Assembly: GCA_030426085.1 (NCBI GenBank)
Contig: JAUHYW010000013.1
Span: 89,818 to 153,817 of the forward strand
Reading direction: 5' to 3'
Source: a bacterium
GTDB lineage: Bacteria > Myxococcota_A > Bradymonadia > UBA7976 > UBA1532
DNA length: 64,000 nt
The notes under the pieces were generated by a model. The model worked only from the letters and a program-made list of their open reading frames with translations, searched no databases and had not been told where the DNA came from. Positions within the stretch are counted from its first letter, which is position 1; each line of letters starts with the position of its first letter. Of the stretch, positions 9,301 to 16,240 are shown one piece after another. The position numbers and the translations under genes are program-made.

Positions 9301-9991
9301 GCAGGTCGAGCCGATGCTGGAGCGCGTAGACCGCGTCGACCAGCATCATCCAGCGGGTCGTCGGCGGCGGCGCGGCGAACAGCGACATCTGCCCCACGTC
9401 GGCGTGCAGCGGGTCGCTCGGCGCCACCGGCGCCACCCGGGCCCGGGCCCTCTCGTCGAACAGCGCCCACCACAGCCGCCGCTGCCAGCGCTCGGCCCGG
9501 GCGTACTCGGTGCCCGCCAGCCCCGGCCCATCGCGCCACCGCCGCAAGAGCGGCCGGCGGGAGAAGCTGTACTCCTCGAACAGCCGGGCCACCTCGCCGG
9601 CGAGCTGCACCGCCCGCAGGTCGTGCTCGACCGGATCGTGGGCCACCTCGAGGTAGCTCTGCACCGCGTCGAGCCGCTCGTCGCGCACGAAGGCCGGGTC
9701 GCGCAGCCGCTTGAACAGCAGCAGGTGCAGGGCATCCCGGTCGAGGATGCGCACCCGACGGTCGGCCCGCAGGCAGCGCTCGGCCAGGAACCCCCGGAGC
9801 AGCGAGAACCGCAGGTTGGCTGCCACCCCGAGCTGCTCGGCCACCCGGAACCGCACGAACTGCTCCACCGCCCGGTTGGGCACCACCAGCTCGACGGGCG
9901 TGAGGGGGTCGGCCTCCTGCGCGGCCTCGATGCGGGCGGCGAGCGGGGCGACGAGCACGTCGAGCCGGTTGGAGTACGTCAGGTGCAGCAC
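6374..9991 (-). CDS. recC: RecC-like exodeoxyribonuclease V gamma subunit
   Basis: This is a protein of about 1205 residues that matches RecC over its length. It starts with LHLTYSNRLDVL, as RecC proteins do, and then has VVPNRAVEQFVRFRVAEQLG, the segment FHHIAVMVTDKDREAYL followed by FNIIDRSLAGQS, and IPFEVVFVLGLGEGQFP. RecC is the Chi-recognising scaffold of the RecBCD helicase-nuclease, which processes double-strand breaks in the cytoplasm. I chose the GTG at 9991 because family members start at this point; an in-frame upstream start at 10045 would add 18 residues unlike the family. recB and recD, usually adjacent, are not in this window: the downstream gene is a lipoprotein and the upstream neighbour is divergent. 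Confidence 0.88.
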   Translation of the reverse strand: MLHLTYSNRLDVLVAPLAARIEAAQEADPLTPVELVVPNRAVEQFVRFRVAEQLGVAANLRFSLLRGFLAERCLRADRRVRILDRDALHLLLFKRLRDPAFVRDERLDAVQSYLEVAHDPVEHDLRAVQLAGEVARLFEEYSFSRRPLLRRWRDGPGLAGTEYARAERWQRRLWWALFDERARARVAPVAPSDPLHADVGQMSLFAAPPPTTRWMMLVDAVYALQHRLDLPAHLHVFGLSYVAPAFAEVFGLLAERTDLCVYAINPCLEFWEDVDATGLRALRDGWARRGEKAGVRAGEAAGGEGEDALAGPDPFDLDRSGDTPALRLWGRPGRAFIRLLNELAKCEFAAGFVDPAPGPERSLLGQMQRDILVRAPERPRSADGAADDSVRFIAAPNLRREVEICADLIWRLVHRDDQAGDPAAPLRFHHIAVMVTDKDREAYLTHIESIFRERHRLPFNIIDRSLAGQSRVVEAIERLLDLPLGEFGFDEVMGVLTHPAIGGAVAEDVQRWRGWCERLGIVFGADRSDLAETYIQEDVYNWDQALRRLVLGAFCTGERSGDDRIFAAEGGAWLPLETPADGLADVARLTALVRRLVADARASAAAEMSLTDWAIYLHRLVTTYVRADGVGDEVALGACLRAFETLRAADLEGQVVGFAVAREMARQQLRALEGWRGQHQADGVVVSSLLPMRAIPFEVVFVLGLGEGQFPAPERQNPLDLRRARRRAGDVSPPARDRYLFLETLLAARRHLFLSYVARDGATGEPLEPSPVVRELQYILRGYVGPEALRQMTRRYPLAAYDPSAAEVDSDITTEPLAPIGLEARRAARIRALRAHLQEHTGGTLPDLSALRASLDPQTGEALSQVLAVADGSEEASTDALRLPLYAVQRFLESPLQAWARFVLGLAENPTPDLEEAPDEPLSMDRRARADLLQQAFWQGVGDPEATAAAYDEGFHRRALAGQAPVGIFADVRRARDREVLETWRANLDPLELPPLGEWRVVRLGRGGEFADIDDALPPIRLDVPLAGGRRRAVELHGTLPHLAPDRRTSLRCLEVARPDEKHFLPGFLGAVALSAVGVPPGEVVRAVVTGRTRDAAPRLERWYFVPPPRVAREWFTSVVAELLDARHDYQLPIEAVLRWRDDRAHNPGANLWWPPRDRTADRFGPVRDPTSLPVPDDREASAMVDRRFGLWFYAGRGARRRARS

Positions 9992-10191
9992 CGCACCGGT
10001 TTCACACACCGCCGCGCACCTGACAAGGCGCGCGTGCCGGATCACCCGGCCTCGGGGCCGCGCCGAGGGCCGGGCGCGTCACCCGAAGGGCTGGACGGCG
10101 CAGGCGGCGAGCCGGGATGATCGGATCCCCTCGGGAGGCGACGTCCGCCCGGCCATCGACGGCCGACGGGGCGACGGAGAGGAAGGCGAGC

Positions 10192-11070
10192 ATGAGGATC
10201 CTCGGGACACAGGCGGCGCTGGCGGTGGTGCTCGCGTGGGGCTGCGTGCCCGCCGGCGGTGGCGGGGGCGGCGGGTCGGCGGCGTGCCAGCCGGGCGACC
10301 TGCGGCTGTGCGAGTGCCCGGATGGCGTGGAGAGCCGCCGCCGCTGCGACGCGACCGGCGCGTACGGCCCGTGTCGCTGCGGCGACGCGGGGGCAGGCGA
10401 CGCGGGCGACGCAGGCGATGGGGAGGGCGCCGACATGGGCGAAGACGACGGGGGCGGGTGCGCGCCCGACTGCGCCGACCGCGAGTGCGGGCTTGACCCG
10501 GTCTGCGGCGTCTCGTGCGGGGTATGCGACCTCATGGAGACCTGCGGCGCCGACGGCGTCTGCGCCTGCACCCCCGACTGCGGCGACCGCGTCTGCGGGC
10601 GGGACTTCGTCTGCTTCGCGTCGTGCGGCGAATGCGGCGCCGGCACCGTCTGCGACGACGGGCAGTGCGTGCCCGGCCAGCCCCCGGTCATCGAGCACCT
10701 CTTCGCCTCGCAGGCGGCCATCGACCAGCGGTCCGGCGTCCAACTGACCGTCATCGCCGCCGACCCCGACGGCGACCTGGAGCGGGTCGACCTCGAGGCG
10801 ATGGACGGGCAGGTCATCGGCACCTTCGAGACCTTCAACCAGCGCGGCTTCGACTACACGCTGACCTGGCGCCAGGCCAACGAGCTCGAGCCGTTCCACT
10901 TCGACCGCGGCGGCACCCGGCGTACGTTCCGCATCCGGGTGCTCGACGCGCAGGGCTTCCACGACACCCACGAGCTCGAGTTCCGGTTCATCTGCGTGGT
11001 CAGCGCGTTGCAGACCCCCGCCTGCAACGGCGTCTGCCTCGCGCCCCAGGAGCCATGCGACGAGATGTGA
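10192..11070 (+). CDS. Cys-rich lipoprotein with a C-terminal Ig/PKD-like segment
   Basis: The protein has 292 residues from the ATG at 10192, preceded by a GGAGAGGAAGG ribosome-binding region. The lipobox AWGC (Cys18) is followed by a Gly-rich run. Two Cys-rich clusters come next, separated by an Asp/Ala/Gly linker (GDAGAGDAGDAGDG). The second cluster repeats the motif CxPDCxDRxCGxDxVCxxSCG twice, the style of short disulfide-rich modules common in myxobacterial lipoproteins. From about residue 165 the protein is a beta-rich domain (VIAADPDGDLERVDLEAMDG) like PKD/Ig modules. It is probably exported and surface-bound, with function unknown. The 200 bases between recC and this gene must contain two divergent promoters, but I see no clear consensus boxes there. 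Confidence 0.82.
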   Translation: MRILGTQAALAVVLAWGCVPAGGGGGGGSAACQPGDLRLCECPDGVESRRRCDATGAYGPCRCGDAGAGDAGDAGDGEGADMGEDDGGGCAPDCADRECGLDPVCGVSCGVCDLMETCGADGVCACTPDCGDRVCGRDFVCFASCGECGAGTVCDDGQCVPGQPPVIEHLFASQAAIDQRSGVQLTVIAADPDGDLERVDLEAMDGQVIGTFETFNQRGFDYTLTWRQANELEPFHFDRGGTRRTFRIRVLDAQGFHDTHELEFRFICVVSALQTPACNGVCLAPQEPCDEM

Positions 11071-11179
11071 AAGAACCCGGGACAGAAGGCGGGCACCCGC
11101 TCGCCTGGACAGACCACCCGGCGATGACTCACGCTCGTGATCGGCCGCCCGGTGGGGGTGCGCCGGGGGGAGGGGGGCG

Positions 11180-13588
11180 ATGAGCCGAAGAGTCGCGCGC
11201 AGCCCGTCGAACGCGGCGCGGGAGGCGAAGAGCGGCGCGCCGACGACCCGCGGCGCGGGCCGGCGGGATCCGCGGTCGGCCTTCGGCAACAGGGCGATGC
11301 TGCGCCTGCTCGCCGCCATGGCCGGAGGCGACCCGAGCGCGCCGCAGCCGGTGGTCCAGCGGAAGGCGCGGGGGCCCCGGGTCGCCGGCTCGGCCGAGTC
11401 GGTCGCGGCGGCGGGCGTGCAGGGGATGGGGGGGTCGCTGCCGCACCGGTCGACGCTGAAGCGCGCGTTCGCCGGGCACGATCTGAGCGGGATCCGATCT
11501 CACGTGGGGCCCCGCGCGGCGGCGGCGTCGCGGGCGCTGGGGGCCGAAGCGTACGCGTTCGGCGACCGGGTGGCGTTCGCCGAGCCGCGGCCGAGCCTGT
11601 TCACCGCCGCGCACGAGACGGCGCACGTCCTCCAGCAGCGGCAGGGGGTGCAGCTCGCGGGCGGCGTCGGGCGGGTGGGTGATCGCTACGAGGAGAACGC
11701 CGACGCGGTCGCCGAGGCCGTCGTGGCGGGCAAGCGGCTGCCGCCCATCCTCGGCGGCGGGGGCGGGGGCCCGGCGGTGCAGCGCCGCAGCAAGCTGCAC
11801 AAGTTCGTCGACAAGCAGCGGCAGCTCACCGACGAGGAGCGCGAGGGGCACACGACGGTCGGCTTCGAATTCGAGTTCGCCAAGATGACGGACGCCGGGC
11901 CGCTGCACGGTCGGACGCACGTCGAGATCGGCGAGTCGTCCAGGATGGACCGGCCGCCGCTCCCGTTCGTGCTCGAGACCGACGCGGGCGACGCGCTCGA
12001 GCTGGTGACGCCGCCGTTCTGGCTGCCGACCTTCGGCGATCGGCTGCTGCCGCGCGCCGACGCGGTCGACGGGGTCATCGGGCTGTTCCAGCGCACGCTC
12101 GGCCGCCTCGTCGACGGGGAACCCACGATCGGGCAGGTGGTGACGTCGCTGCGATCGAATGGCATCGACATGGCTCTCCGGCCGGTTGGGGGAGATGAGC
12201 CGGTGGCCCGGGAGACGATGGAGCGCATCCGTCTCGAGACGCTCAAGAAGGCGAGGCCAGAGGCGGAGAGCGGCGCCGAGGGGATCGCGACGCACGTCAA
12301 CATCGCGACCGACGCATCGGGCGACGCGCTGCTCAATCAGGGGTTCCGCGGCGACCGCCTCTCGGATGACGAGATCATCCGCGAGTTCACCGACCTCGAA
12401 GATGCGGTCTTCGCCACGCTCGTCGAGAACACGATGGGCCGTGATCACGATGAGGACGCCGACCTCCGCGCGCGGGTCGCCGAGCGGATAGAGGCTCACA
12501 AGGAGACGCTGGAGGGTCAGGCCGAGGGCCTCGAAGAGGCGTTCCACGCCAAGGCCGCGACCGTGCTCGACAACCGCCCCCGCAAGCGGGCTGCGTTCGA
12601 GGACGAGGCCACCGCGGCCAAGGACGACATCCTGAGTTCGGTGGACGCCATCGACCCGGAGGTGCTCCGCCGGCCGCTGGTGATGTCGTTCGACGTCGCC
12701 CGATTGGCGGCCGACGTCTCCGAGGTGGCCGACCGCATCGACACGGGCTTCCACGATCTGCTCGAGCGGCTCAACTCGGCCAGGGCGTTCTGGAGGCGCA
12801 CGGTCAAGCCGCGGGACATCGCCTTCGTCTCTCGGGGCCCGGCCGTCGCCCTGGCGGCGCGGCGCGCGCTCAGGCGGGTGCCGCTGCGCGGGGAGGACGA
12901 CCCGGCGCTGTCGGCGTTCCTGCGGACGCTGGCGCGCACGATCGCCGGGCAGATGGCGGTCCCGGCGATCGAGGCGCGGCGGGAGCACCTGATCGCGCCC
13001 GACCTCGATCAGGCCAGATTCCAGAAATTCTGCCGGCTGTATGCGAGCCGGGTGAAGGACGTGCGCGGGGTCTGGGCCAAGGCGTCGCTGCTCGACATCG
13101 GGCTCGGCGTGCTGAGCCACGACGCGTGGGGCAAGGTGAGGCGGGCTCTCGACGACCACGACGTCAAGGACGCGATCCACGACAGCCTGCGGGACTCACA
13201 CAAGTCCGCGAGGCGAGGCCTCCTCGCTCCGCACGCCCCCATCGTCCAGGCCGACGAAGTCTGGCCCCACGTCGACGATCTCATGACCGACGTCGTCGCC
13301 TTCATCGAGGCCGAGCACCTCGCCGAGGTCGACCACGACGACGAGCCGGTGGTCTCCAACGAAGAGCGGATGCAGATGTCGGTGATGGATGACCGGCCGA
13401 TCGACTTCATGGAGCACCACCGGTCGCTGATGACGCCCCGGCAGGACACGTTGATCCCACCCGATCAGGTCACGATGCCCGACATCTGGGGCGACAAGAC
13501 CCGGCAATACGTCGTCGAGCTGCGGACCGACGCGGTCGAGCGGCTCCGGCGGATCCAGGAGCTCGGCGAGTTCGAGGACGGGTTCTGA
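11180..13588 (+). CDS. DUF4157 (eCIS-core) protein with amidoligase-like C-terminal domain
   Basis: The protein has 802 residues and its ATG follows a very strong GGGGGGAGGGGGG ribosome site. Residues 86-182 are a DUF4157 domain: LPHRSTLKRAF, then HDLSGIRSHVGP, then the zincin-like HETAH (145-149) and YEENADAVAEAVV. Two VQRK/VQRR motifs (59-62, 200-203) flank the domain, as is usual in this family. DUF4157 proteins are known as cargo or toxins linked to extracellular contractile injection systems and related secretion. From about residue 222 a second domain shows GFEFEF (228-233), ELVTPPF (274-280) and THVNI (371-375). This spacing resembles the COOH-NH2 ligase (amidoligase/GCS-like) superfamily, an inference from motifs only. 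The last 400 residues are helical and charged. No injection-system structural genes are in the window. Confidence 0.85.
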   Translation: MSRRVARSPSNAAREAKSGAPTTRGAGRRDPRSAFGNRAMLRLLAAMAGGDPSAPQPVVQRKARGPRVAGSAESVAAAGVQGMGGSLPHRSTLKRAFAGHDLSGIRSHVGPRAAAASRALGAEAYAFGDRVAFAEPRPSLFTAAHETAHVLQQRQGVQLAGGVGRVGDRYEENADAVAEAVVAGKRLPPILGGGGGGPAVQRRSKLHKFVDKQRQLTDEEREGHTTVGFEFEFAKMTDAGPLHGRTHVEIGESSRMDRPPLPFVLETDAGDALELVTPPFWLPTFGDRLLPRADAVDGVIGLFQRTLGRLVDGEPTIGQVVTSLRSNGIDMALRPVGGDEPVARETMERIRLETLKKARPEAESGAEGIATHVNIATDASGDALLNQGFRGDRLSDDEIIREFTDLEDAVFATLVENTMGRDHDEDADLRARVAERIEAHKETLEGQAEGLEEAFHAKAATVLDNRPRKRAAFEDEATAAKDDILSSVDAIDPEVLRRPLVMSFDVARLAADVSEVADRIDTGFHDLLERLNSARAFWRRTVKPRDIAFVSRGPAVALAARRALRRVPLRGEDDPALSAFLRTLARTIAGQMAVPAIEARREHLIAPDLDQARFQKFCRLYASRVKDVRGVWAKASLLDIGLGVLSHDAWGKVRRALDDHDVKDAIHDSLRDSHKSARRGLLAPHAPIVQADEVWPHVDDLMTDVVAFIEAEHLAEVDHDDEPVVSNEERMQMSVMDDRPIDFMEHHRSLMTPRQDTLIPPDQVTMPDIWGDKTRQYVVELRTDAVERLRRIQELGEFEDGF

Positions 13589-13602
13589 CCAGATCGGCCT
13601 CT

Positions 13603-13633
13603 CCCGGCCGAAGTCACACCGGTGGCCGGTGCC
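13603..13633. repeat. Left copy of a perfect 31-bp direct repeat
   Basis: The copy begins CCCGGCCGAAGTCACACC and ends GGTGGCCGGTGCC. It lies 14 bp after the stop codon of the DUF4157 gene. An identical copy sits at 14520-14550, at the end of the oxidase gene. Together they bound a block of about 0.9 kb with no credible gene. Confidence 0.85.
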
Positions 13634-13640
13634 CGGATCG

Positions 13641-13728
13641 GGGGTGCCAGGCACCTGGATCTGGATCGGGGGTGCCTGGCACCTGGATCTGGGCACCTGG
13701 ATCTGGATCCGGGCACCTGGATCGGGCA
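13641..13728. repeat. REP-like hairpins with tandem GCACCTGGATCTGGATC units
   Basis: Two near-perfect hairpins, GGTGCCAGGCACC and GGTGCCTGGCACC, each with a 6-bp stem and 1-base loop, are joined to imperfect 20-28 bp tandem units built on GCACCTGGATCTGGATC (four copies, the last shortened). Short G-rich palindromes of this kind are the usual substrates of REP-associated Y1 transposases. A candidate start of such a gene is at 63934. Confidence 0.7.
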
Positions 13729-13851
13729 GCTCTCTCGGGCCCTTACCCCAGGGGCGTGGCGCCCGACGGCCATATCGATGGCCCGCGAGCCCCGGGCGCG
13801 GGCTCGATCGCGGGGGCGATGGCCCGAGAATGACGGCGCCCGGCGGATTTT

Positions 13852-13980
13852 CGGCCGGCGCGCCGGAGAAAATGCCGCCGCCGGTCTACTTTCGTGACGG
13901 CTTTGCCCCAGAAGTGCCGGCCGAGGCCCCGATTTTCAGACGCCTTGCGCCCGTCGAGCCACCCCCAAGGCCCCTTTCGG
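13852..13980 (+). repeat. Left arm of a long imperfect inverted repeat
   Basis: The segment contains GACGGCTTTGCCCC and AAGTGCCGG, then after a 16-base spacer CGTCGAGCCACCCCC. Its reverse complement is found at 14201-14370 with the same order of blocks but a longer internal spacer. I estimate about 85% identity over the matching blocks. The segment codes for nothing recognisable. Confidence 0.7.
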
Positions 13981-14200
13981 CAGACGCGCCGCCCGTCCAA
14001 GACCGGGCGGTGGCCTGATTCTGGCGAAGCGATGGCGGCTCCGAACCGCCGACAGGGGGGTGGATCGCCAGTGCTTTGCGCCCGGGAGGCCTCGCGAGGA
14101 CCCCCCGGCGCCATTCACCCGGGCGCTGTCGCGAGGTCAGGGCGCCCGGATCGGATGGCGCGGGGGGCCCTCGCGCGGGCTCGGCGGGGCAAAGGCCTGG

Positions 14201-14370
14201 CCGAGGGGCGGCCTGGGGGTGGCTCGACGGGGGCAAAGGCCCGCCGAATCGGCCCGGCGGGTGGCCCGCCCGCGCCATTCGCCCCGCCCGAGCGTCGCGC
14301 CGCCGGCACTTGTGGGGCAAAGCCGTCACCGAAGTGGACCGGCGCCGGCATTTTTTCCGGCGGGCCGGGC
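14201..14370 (-). repeat. Right arm of the long imperfect inverted repeat
   Basis: The segment contains GGGGGTGGCTCGACGG, then a spacer of about 60 bases, then CGGCACTT and GGGGCAAAGCCGTCACCGAA. These match the reverse complement of 13852-13980 block by block. The roughly 220 bases between the arms hold smaller related pieces (for example GTGCTTTGCGCCCGG). The origin is unknown: a fossil repeat family or a non-autonomous element are both possible. Confidence 0.7.
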
Positions 14371-14446
14371 GAGAATGAGCCCCGGACGGGGCCGGGGGGC
14401 TGTAACGGCGCTGATCGTCCCCCGGGCGCTGCGTTCGTGCGCCATG

Positions 14447-14520
14447 GCCTGCCGAGGTGCTGCCGAGGTGCGGTGCTGCCGAGGTGCTGCCGAGGTGCGG
14501 TGCTGCCGAGGTGCTGCCGC
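14447..14520. repeat. Tandem repeat of about 27 bp, nearly three copies
   Basis: The unit TGCTGCCGAGGTGCTGCC plus GAGGTGCGG repeats almost perfectly, and each unit itself is made of two TGCCGAGGTGC half-units. It abuts the right copy of the 31-bp direct repeat. No reading frame through it has any other sign of coding. Confidence 0.75.
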
Positions 14521-14550
14521 CCGGCCGAAGTCACACCGGTGGCCGGTGCC
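14520..14550. repeat. Right copy of the perfect 31-bp direct repeat
   Basis: The copy is identical to 13603-13633. It supplies the last five codons and the stop of the leftward diiron-oxidase gene (HRPPV then TGA), so that protein's extreme C-terminus derives from the repeat. Confidence 0.85.
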
Positions 14551-15289
14551 TGCGCTGCCCCTCGATATCGTCGACGAGGCGCGCATGAAGGGACGCGAAC
14601 TTCCGCTCCAGCGCGGCGGAGAACCTCAGGTAGCCATCAGCGAAGGCATCCAGCTCGTATTGGAATGCCTCACGGTAGGCCAGGAGCTGGAAGACATGCT
14701 CGACGTGGGCGAGCTCGATCTCGCTGCCATGGGACTTCAAGAACACCAGATCGACCGGGATCCCATGCTTCAGGGAGAAGCGACGGAAGCCTTCATGGTA
14801 GACCGGGTACCACGCCGTGGCGAAGACCTCGTTGGCGAAGAGCGCCCCCATGGCCGCCGCCGGGCTGTCGCCGCCGAGCAAACCGAGCAGCGCCTCGTCG
14901 AAGAAGCGCGACGCGGCCTCCCCCCACGCCCGGCAGTCCTCGGCGCTCATGTCCAGGGAGCGGACGAGGTCGAAGATCATCTTGATGTGCGTCGTGCCCT
15001 GCTGCTCGAGGCCGACGGCGTCCAGATCGGCGCCGAACTCCGTCGCGAGCAGGGGGTCGAGGAACTCACAGATGAACGCCGGGTGATCGACGAGACCCCT
15101 CCGCATCTGCGTGAGCCCGACGATGACATTGAGGTTGTATCCCACCTGCATCGCCGCGACCTGCCTGGCGAACCCCAGCGAGAACGTGCCATCCCGGAAC
15201 GAGAGCAGGAAGGGGTGCTGCCCCATCCGCGTGCGCTCCCCCTCGATCTCTGCCTGATTCGACGGCAGCGACGCTTCGGCCTTCGTCAT
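14531..15289 (-). CDS. Haem-oxygenase-like diiron oxidase (iron-containing redox enzyme family)
   Basis: The protein has 252 residues. I start it at the ATG at 15289 because a GGGAGG sits 6 nt before it; the in-frame ATG at 15295 directly touches that GGGAGG. The helical protein carries the Glu/His pattern of haem-oxygenase-like domain oxidases (TenA/PqqC fold): GLEQQGTTHIKMI, FANEVFATAWYPVYHEGF and HGSEIELAHVEHVF. In this family such residues bind two irons and oxidise amino-acid or fatty-acid derived substrates; the substrate here is unknown. The gene follows a GNAT acetyltransferase by 52 bp on the same strand, suggesting a two-gene unit. The C-terminal tail is formed by the 31-bp repeat. 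Confidence 0.8.
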   Translation of the reverse strand: MTKAEASLPSNQAEIEGERTRMGQHPFLLSFRDGTFSLGFARQVAAMQVGYNLNVIVGLTQMRRGLVDHPAFICEFLDPLLATEFGADLDAVGLEQQGTTHIKMIFDLVRSLDMSAEDCRAWGEAASRFFDEALLGLLGGDSPAAAMGALFANEVFATAWYPVYHEGFRRFSLKHGIPVDLVFLKSHGSEIELAHVEHVFQLLAYREAFQYELDAFADGYLRFSAALERKFASLHARLVDDIEGQRRHRPPV

Positions 15290-15341
15290 CGACATCCTCC
15301 CTCGGCGAGGCGTCCACGCGTATCAGACTCCACCCCCCGCT

Positions 15342-16106
15342 TCAACGCGCGGGACCGTCGTCGTGGCGGGTGAGCCGAACCGGGTCCCGCCCCCGTCGGG
15401 CGCGGTCGAGCGCGGCGTCGATGGGGCCCCGATCGGTGCCCCCGAAGGCGACGCGGCGGACGTCTCCATCCATCCAGTCGAAATACGCCCGCCCCCCGAC
15501 GTCGCGGCAGTAGAAGTGCTCGAGGAGATCGGCGTGGGCCCCGACGGTCCGCGCGACGTAGCCGTCGAGCGGCCCGGCCTCGAGCGCCGCGCTCAGCCCC
15601 GAGGTCCAGAGGAGCCGCGCCAGCCCCGAGCGTCGGTGGCGGGGGGTGACGACGATCCAATCCGCGTAGAAGAGCCGCGGGGCGGGTTGCTCCAGGCGGC
15701 GCAGCAGGCACTCGACCTCTTCCGCGCTGGCGCGGGCCGCGTCGCTGAGGCCGAGGCCGCTCGCCCGCTCTCGGGCCCGGACCGCCGCCGCGGCTTCATC
15801 GCGCAGCCCGAGCCGCAGGTTCTCCGAGGCCGCGCCGAGGGGGTAGCCCCAGAAAGCGCCCGCGAGGGCGCCCCCGATGGTGGCCCACAGGAGCACGGGT
15901 CCACCGCGCTTCCCCGCCGAGACCAGCGCGTGGATGTCGCCGCCGAGTATGGCGTCGACCGACGCGAAGGCGGGCTGGTGGGCATACGGGCTGCCGGCGA
16001 GGCCGTCGTGGAGGAGCGCGGCCAGCCTGGTCTGCCCCTCGAGGGCGTCGCTGCCTCCCAGGGATTCGAATCCGAGTTCGAGGCTGGTCGCGACATGGAG
16101 GTCCAC
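15342..16106 (-). CDS. GNAT-family N-acyltransferase
   Basis: The protein has 254 residues from a GTG at 16106. The C-terminal half has a GNAT core: the beta-4 strand ADWIVVTP, the acetyl-CoA pyrophosphate loop RHRRSGLARLLW and the later segment ADLLEHFYCRDVGGRAYFDW. The first 100 residues are not recognised and contain a Gly/Ala-rich stretch (GALAGAFWGYPLGAASENL). GNAT enzymes transfer acyl groups from acyl-CoA to amines. Next to a diiron oxidase, this could modify the same small molecule, but the substrate cannot be named. An ATG four bases upstream opens a different frame and is rejected because the GNAT motifs are not in it. Confidence 0.75.
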   Translation of the reverse strand: MDLHVATSLELGFESLGGSDALEGQTRLAALLHDGLAGSPYAHQPAFASVDAILGGDIHALVSAGKRGGPVLLWATIGGALAGAFWGYPLGAASENLRLGLRDEAAAAVRARERASGLGLSDAARASAEEVECLLRRLEQPAPRLFYADWIVVTPRHRRSGLARLLWTSGLSAALEAGPLDGYVARTVGAHADLLEHFYCRDVGGRAYFDWMDGDVRRVAFGGTDRGPIDAALDRARRGRDPVRLTRHDDGPAR

Positions 16107-16240
16107 TCATCGACCCTGTGGTGCTGCGCCGCCCCTCACGAGGCGGGTCGATGCGAGACGTTGTAGGGTGTCGGGGTGGGTGTCAACCACCGTAGGGCGT
16201 CGGGGGGCGTCGGGCCGCCGGCCGCGCTGGCCCGCCCGCC

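Noticed and set aside
6371..10120. A 1249-codon plus-strand frame across recC
   Set aside because: It is antisense to recC, which has clear family motifs; the shadow is Pro/Arg/His-rich without any domain.
13894..14985. Plus-strand frame across the repeat block
   Set aside because: It crosses inverted and tandem repeats and the antisense strand of the diiron-oxidase gene; its composition is Arg/Pro-rich.
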